The notes under the pieces were generated by a model. It saw only the letters and a program-made list of their open reading frames with translations. It had not been told where the DNA came from and did no database searches. DNA of 64,000 nt, taken from NCBI GenBank assembly GCA_039819785.1, contig JBCBRH010000010.1:1-64000 (forward strand). Direction: 5' to 3'. The translations under genes and the position numbers were made by a program. Shown here one piece after another: positions 59,903 through 64,000 of the stretch; positions within the stretch are counted from its first letter, which is position 1, and each line of letters opens with the position of its first letter. Source of the DNA: JBCBRD01 sp039819785 (GTDB lineage: Bacteria; Pseudomonadota; Alphaproteobacteria; Rhizobiales; Hyphomicrobiaceae).

Positions 59903-60370
59903 TCACTTGATCTTGCAATAGCCTGTGTACTGGGCATAGACGGCCTGGCCCAACACGCCGAAATGACGTGAGTGAACAGCTGGGTACTTCCCGGTTTCTC
60001 CCACTTCGTCATAGATCGTCGTCAGGTTCAAAAAGCCCTCAGTCACAGCCTCAATGAAATGGCTTGCGTTGAGTGCCCGCACGATCCGCAACGTGCCGGG
60101 CGGCTTTTTCTCATTGGTCCGAAGCTCGGCGACCTGATTATCGAGGTTGATGGCATCAATCGAAAAAGAGAGCGGAGACGGTGTTCCAGCCTTGAATGTG
60201 CCTGCTTCAAAGCTCCCCGATGTTCCTGTGTTGAAGTTGCACACGAGGTTAGATGGCAACGCTGACACCGGCTGTGCCGTCGCGACAACCAACATGAAAA
60301 TTGCGCCGAGACCGGCGAAGGACTGGCCGATGCGCCATCTGGTGCGACGACTGGGAAAGGACTGGAACAT
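59903..60370 (-). CDS. Exported protein of unknown function
   Basis: 155 residues from the ATG at 60370, which has GGAG six bases upstream. Earlier in-frame ATGs to 60508 would put a long soluble leader before the signal peptide (TRWRIGQSFAGLGAIFMLVV, then ATAQPVSA). The mature part is beta-rich (NLVCNFNTGTSGSFEAG; SPLSFSIDAINLDNQVAELR; TLRIVRALNASHFIEAVTEG) and ends with YTGYCKIK, so the two cysteines near the ends may pair. No family recognised. Periplasmic. Confidence 0.75.
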   Translation of the reverse strand: MFQSFPSRRTRWRIGQSFAGLGAIFMLVVATAQPVSALPSNLVCNFNTGTSGSFEAGTFKAGTPSPLSFSIDAINLDNQVAELRTNEKKPPGTLRIVRALNASHFIEAVTEGFLNLTTIYDEVGETGKYPAVHSRHFGVLGQAVYAQYTGYCKIK

Positions 60371-60699
60371 GGACGCTCCGAATGTGGTCATGAGTTTCTT
60401 GAGATGGGGTTTGTTCATCGTGGGTTGGATGAGAAAGAACTCCCGCGGTCTAAATGTGTCCAATCCAAGGGATTTCACCAACGGCATAGTGGACTGGTTG
60501 TCTGGCATCAGAAAGTGAACCTCACCTAGAGCGGGACGACCAATGGGTGGTTTGCTTACGAACCGTCACGATTGGATGGTGTGCAGCCGGGTTTATAGTC
60601 AGGTTCGTTTCGCCCGGATACGGCCTTGAATCATAGGCACAGAACTCACTGGTCTATTTTGCGCCTGCCTGATCGCGCCTTTACGAACGGAACTAGACT

Positions 60700-61149
60700 A
60701 TGCGCCCGGGAATCCCGCCACGTCTAAAAACGCCTCAACTGTTGGCTTCGCTGGGCGCCGCAGCTGTTTTCGTGTGTGGGTGTGCAGCCAGTCCGACGTT
60801 ACAGTCGCCAGGCTTTCAGAACCAAGTCCAAACAGGGTCTGTAAGCAAGGTTGCGATGAACGAACCGTTTGACTGCAAGCGGATGACCGGGAGCATGCAG
60901 ATCCGTATTCTGCAACTTCGCACGTTTGATGCCGAAAAGCAGTCATCGAGCCTCTCGCGCATTCTGGGTGGTGCTACCACGTCCCTCTTCGGCGGAACAA
61001 CGTTGCAGTCGCCGGATGGGCGGTATGAGAGTGACATGGCGCAACTCAAGGCGGACAATGCGAAACTCGCGGCTGCGGGATGCAAGATCTACGACCTTGA
61101 TGCTGAAATGGCTGAGACCGACATGCGCAAGACGCCAAGGCCGCGTTGA
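60700..61149 (+). CDS. Putative lipoprotein of unknown function
   Basis: 149 residues. The leader has a positive start (MRPGIPPRLK), a hydrophobic core (LLASLGAAAVFV) and CGCAAS, which resembles a lipobox with the first or second Cys as lipid site. The mature part has a Gln/Ser-rich region, a conserved-looking CKRMTGSMQIRILQLRTFDA, and a helical end with NAKLAAAGCKIYDLDAEM, likely a coiled-coil segment. No family recognised. Envelope localisation is inferred. Confidence 0.72.
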   Translation: MRPGIPPRLKTPQLLASLGAAAVFVCGCAASPTLQSPGFQNQVQTGSVSKVAMNEPFDCKRMTGSMQIRILQLRTFDAEKQSSSLSRILGGATTSLFGGTTLQSPDGRYESDMAQLKADNAKLAAAGCKIYDLDAEMAETDMRKTPRPR

Positions 61150-61238
61150 GCCGCTACCGTTGCAGGCGGGCTTGGCGGCCATCCCGGCTCATGCCATGCG
61201 CATTAACTACCGATGCCTATCAGCTGCGTGAAGACAAA

Positions 61239-62072
61239 TCAGCGACTTTCGGCCAGCGCCATCTCGTCCGGTGCGGGAAAGAGGTCCGAGGTTTTTCCAG
61301 TCAGCCAATACCCAACAAGCCCGATATATTCGCGGACCACCAGATCGAACCGTTTCAACCCATCCGACAGCGACGTAAACCCCCGGAACGATGATCCTTC
61401 GAGATGCGTTCTCAGATCGACCGGGTATGGGATGATGTCAAAGTTCACTGCGCGAAACGCACCGACCGAGCGGGGCATGTGATAACCCGATGTAATCAGG
61501 ACCCAGCGCGCATTCGCGGCAGGTTCGGCAAGCGCCTTGGCCAGGACGGCGTTTTCGTATGTGTTGCGTGCGCGCGGCTCCAACAGGATACGGTCCGGGG
61601 AAACACCCATCTGTTCCAGAAATTTTCCCACCGGCCCGGCGAGACTTTGGCTGGTGTCGAGGCCGTCGACGACGGCTCCTGTGAACATGATTTTTGCTTT
61701 TGGATGGCGTCGCGCGAGGCGCAGCCCTTCGGTCAAACGTTCGGCGGCCTCGTTGACGGGAAGGCCGTGGTGGTCTGTGCCGCTCTCGAAGTCTTCAAAT
61801 CCGCCCAGGATAATGATCCCATCAACCCGGTCCTTGAGGTCAGATGGATGTACGGCTGGGAAGCGGTGCTCCAGGTGGCTCAAGAGAATGTTGGCTGCAG
61901 GTGAATAACCTGCCACGCCGAATAGCGTGACACCGACAGCGCAGAGGGCCACTCCGAGACGCCGTGTCGAGCCGCCGCGCGCCAACGCCAGAAGCCCGAA
62001 GAGGAGAGCAAAGAAGGCGAAATTTGAGGGGCGCAGGACGAACCAGATTATTTTTGAAGCATAGAAAAACAC
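61239..62072 (-). CDS. YdcF/ElyC family (DUF218) membrane protein
   Basis: 277 residues from a GTG at 62072. Two N-terminal membrane helices (IIWFVLRPSNFAFFALLFGLL and LGVALCAVGVTLFGVAGY) precede the DUF218 domain: DGIIILGGFEDFESG, AAERLTEGLRLARRHP, PDRILLEPRARNTYENAVLA and WVLITSGYHMPRSVGAF. This family includes ElyC and SanA, which are linked to lipid-carrier and peptidoglycan homeostasis in Escherichia coli. The catalytic role is not established. The basic loop RGGSTRRLG lies on the cytoplasmic side. Confidence 0.92.
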   Translation of the reverse strand: MFFYASKIIWFVLRPSNFAFFALLFGLLALARGGSTRRLGVALCAVGVTLFGVAGYSPAANILLSHLEHRFPAVHPSDLKDRVDGIIILGGFEDFESGTDHHGLPVNEAAERLTEGLRLARRHPKAKIMFTGAVVDGLDTSQSLAGPVGKFLEQMGVSPDRILLEPRARNTYENAVLAKALAEPAANARWVLITSGYHMPRSVGAFRAVNFDIIPYPVDLRTHLEGSSFRGFTSLSDGLKRFDLVVREYIGLVGYWLTGKTSDLFPAPDEMALAESR

Positions 62073-62318
62073 GAACGACGTCTTCCCCGTGGCGCGTTGA
62101 ACGGCATATTACCACACAGCCTGCTAGGCGTAGCACACTCAACCAGATATGCGTTTGGTGGTGCCGATATAGAGTTGACGGCACCTGTCAGCGCCCGATG
62201 TGGGCTTGGCGTCCATGTGGGCGAGCCGCTGAGCGCATACGTCGGCCGCTCGTCTGGCACCTGGTAGACCCTTCCCCGAGGCTGACGCTTGGGCCATTTG
62301 CTATGATGAAGGACCGTG

Positions 62319-62822
62319 ATGAGCGAAGCGAATACGCCAAACCGTGCTGACAGGCTTCAGGCTCAGCCACCGACGCGCATCCCATGGCCGCCCTTGATGA
62401 TTGCCGTGACCGTTTTGTCTGCCATTGGGCTTCGGATGGTCTTCCCACTCACTTGGCCGGGCGTCGACGATCTCCCGGCCAGGCTCGTGGGGCTTGGGTT
62501 TGGCGTTTTGGGGCTCGGACTGATTGTCTGGTCGGCTGTCACTCTCAACAAGCATCGTACAACCATCATGCCTCACAGATCAGCGGACAGTCTTGTGACG
62601 GACGGGCCTTTCGCGTGGCGCCGTAATCCGATTTATCTTGGTGATGTCTTTTTGTTCCTGGCAGCTGCCGAGGTGACAAAAAACGTCTGGTTCGCAATCC
62701 TGGTTCCTGTGTTCATGATTGCAGTAACCTATTTGGCGATTCTTCCGGAAGAACGGCATCTGGAAGGCAAGTTCGGAGATGCCTACCGCGACTACAAAGA
62801 GCGGACCCGTCGTTGGTTGTGA
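62319..62822 (+). CDS. Isoprenylcysteine carboxyl methyltransferase-like membrane protein
   Basis: 167 residues from the ATG at 62319 (AAGGA six bases upstream). Four membrane helices: LMIAVTVLSAIGLRMVFP, LVGLGFGVLGLGLIVWSAV, and two in the C-terminal half. The SAM-site signature LVTDGPFAWRRNPIYLGDV and PEERHLEGKFGDAYRDYKER then TRRW match the ICMT/PEMT-like family. Substrate unknown. It is similar in design to the protein at 43640-44182 but not identical, so this genome carries at least two. Confidence 0.88.
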   Translation: MSEANTPNRADRLQAQPPTRIPWPPLMIAVTVLSAIGLRMVFPLTWPGVDDLPARLVGLGFGVLGLGLIVWSAVTLNKHRTTIMPHRSADSLVTDGPFAWRRNPIYLGDVFLFLAAAEVTKNVWFAILVPVFMIAVTYLAILPEERHLEGKFGDAYRDYKERTRRWL

Positions 62823-62961
62823 CATGGCCTGCGCCGGAGATGGCCTTTTTTTTGTGGGGCGGCAAGCGCTTCCCCGGCGGGACTAACTATAGGCGGTCCG
62901 GCCACGACGTCTGCGGGACCAACGCCGGATTGATGCGGAACTGAAGGAGCCTAACGCGGCC

Positions 62962-63798
62962 ATGACGCAAGAGTACGAAGACAAGGAACGCGAGTTTCTT
63001 GTTAATCTCAAAGCTGACACCGGCCGTGATCTGACCGAGTGGATGCAGGCCATCACGGATGCCGGCATTGATGACCGGAATGACCGTATCGACTGGTTCC
63101 GTCAGCAGGGCTTCATTTTCGCATGGGCATCGTGGATGGAACGTATCCACCACAACGGAGGCCGTCCGATTTATCTTGCATCGGTCCCGGTTGCGGACGA
63201 CGCGGCGGACACTCAAAAAGGAAACGACGTTGCGGCTGGCTTACGTAGTCCCGGTGAGCGTTTGCCTCTAGACGGTGAACCTGTTGCGCCCATCGTGCGT
63301 GACGCTGCTGGGACTGACGATGGCACAATGGCGGACGCAGCCCCAGTACCAGCTCAAGCACCTGCTCAGCCCTCGTTTGATCCGTTTGCAGCGCTTCCGC
63401 GTGGAACGATCAAAACCGATGACGCCGATAAGCTCGGACAAACAGTCGCTCGCGCAAAAGCCTACGCACCGTTGATGACGTTCTTGCTGGGCCAGATCGC
63501 TCAACGCCTGCCGGATGCCTTTGCCGTGCCGGGTTCAGATTTTGTGCTGTTGCACGTATCGAAGCGAAAAGCAGCGCCTTTCGCCCTTATCGCAATCACG
63601 CAAAATGATTTGAAACTGGGGCTTCAACTCGGCACCTGGCCGATCCAGCCGCCGATGGAAAAGCTGCGTCTGCAGGGGCCCGCGGCGCGGGCTGGCCGTT
63701 CGTTGACGCATATGATCGGCCTGACAGATGCCCGGCAGATCGAAGCGGGGCTCGTTAATCTTATTGAGTCGGCCCACACGCGTGCCAAAAGCCGTTGA
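62962..63798 (+). CDS. DUF4287/DUF5655-like protein
   Basis: 278 residues. The N-terminal 70 residues (EFLVNLKADTGRDLTEWMQA, then IDWFRQQGFIFAWASWMERI) resemble DUF4287, a small helical module. A linker of about 70 residues rich in Ala, Pro and Asp follows. The C-terminal part (QTVARAKAYAPLMTFLLGQI; FVLLHVSKRKAAPFALIAIT; LKLGLQLGTWPIQPP) resembles DUF5655, a domain sometimes associated with nucleases or toxin-like systems. No catalytic residues can be assigned. No partner gene is visible before the window ends 200 bp later. Confidence 0.8.
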   Translation: MTQEYEDKEREFLVNLKADTGRDLTEWMQAITDAGIDDRNDRIDWFRQQGFIFAWASWMERIHHNGGRPIYLASVPVADDAADTQKGNDVAAGLRSPGERLPLDGEPVAPIVRDAAGTDDGTMADAAPVPAQAPAQPSFDPFAALPRGTIKTDDADKLGQTVARAKAYAPLMTFLLGQIAQRLPDAFAVPGSDFVLLHVSKRKAAPFALIAITQNDLKLGLQLGTWPIQPPMEKLRLQGPAARAGRSLTHMIGLTDARQIEAGLVNLIESAHTRAKSR

Positions 63799-64000
63799 GA
63801 ATCACCGTCCACCTGGATTGGGGGCCGTTGTCGACGGTCTCGTAGTCCGCGCTATCCGTTGTAGTCAGGGGTCCGCGAGAAAAACCGTCAACATTAACAG
63901 ACGCTTATCGCAAAGAGAAAGTGATCCTGCGGCCTTTGAGAAACGCAACACGCGGTTGCCGAAATCGTATGGTAGCGTTTCCACATGGAAAGATTGGGCA

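Overview
The window looks like a chromosomal segment of an alphaproteobacterium, most probably of the Hyphomicrobiales (Rhizobiales). By eye it is moderately GC-rich. The call rests on gene content and order: mfd-sdhE-recG, a glmU-glmS block, recA-alaS with a GAAC-N7-GAAC SOS box, glnB-glnA behind a sigma-54 type promoter, the envelope family DUF1134/EipA, DUF1489, DUF502, malonyl-CoA decarboxylase, and a 48-bp palindrome-ended interspersed repeat of the kind common in Rhizobiales. Most of it is core genome. The only direct mobile-element sign is the start of an IS630-type transposase running off the left edge.

Layout. 1-6 kb: transposase fragment, HCCA-isomerase-like protein, cytochrome P450, a small membrane protein, then the most unusual locus. 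There, an 816-residue protein joins a periplasmic-binding-protein type I domain to a pentameric ligand-gated ion channel, followed by a small membrane-anchored partner gene ending in two copies of the 48-bp repeat. 6-23 kb: DNA repair and helicases (mfd, recG), SdhE, DUF502, two SPOR-type envelope proteins flanking the UDP-GlcNAc genes glmU and glmS, a YpfJ-type zinc peptidase and malonyl-CoA decarboxylase. 23-31 kb: a papain/C39-like orphan peptidase, EF-P with both of its lysine-modifying enzymes (epmA, epmB), a cryptochrome-like photolyase, an alginate-lyase-family protein and a di-heme cytochrome c peroxidase. 31-37 kb: looser accessory-like DNA with small unknown proteins, a cold-shock-like protein, an ABC ATPase without a permease, and a bactofilin fused to a CSPG/cadherin-like repeat.

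37-48.6 kb: alaS and recA, then an envelope cluster of lytic transglycosylase-like protein, isoprenylcysteine-methyltransferase-like protein, a greatly extended EipA/DUF1134 protein and two tandem L,D-transpeptidases. 48.7-57 kb: class I photolyase, a TPR protein, the NAD(P)HX repair enzyme and glnB-glnA with a clear intrinsic terminator. 57-64 kb: a histidinol-phosphate-type aminotransferase, DUF1489, small secreted and lipoprotein genes, a YdcF-family protein, a second isoprenylcysteine-methyltransferase-like protein and a DUF4287/DUF5655-like protein.

Shared themes: nucleotide-sugar supply (GlmS, GlmU) together with peptidoglycan remodelling (transglycosylase, two LDTs, SPOR proteins, YdcF); SOS and light-dependent DNA repair (RecA, RecG, Mfd, two photolyases); and nitrogen control (PII, GlnA). 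The strongest candidate for something poorly described is the channel fusion at 3371-5821 with its partner gene. The bactofilin-CSPG fusion is second.
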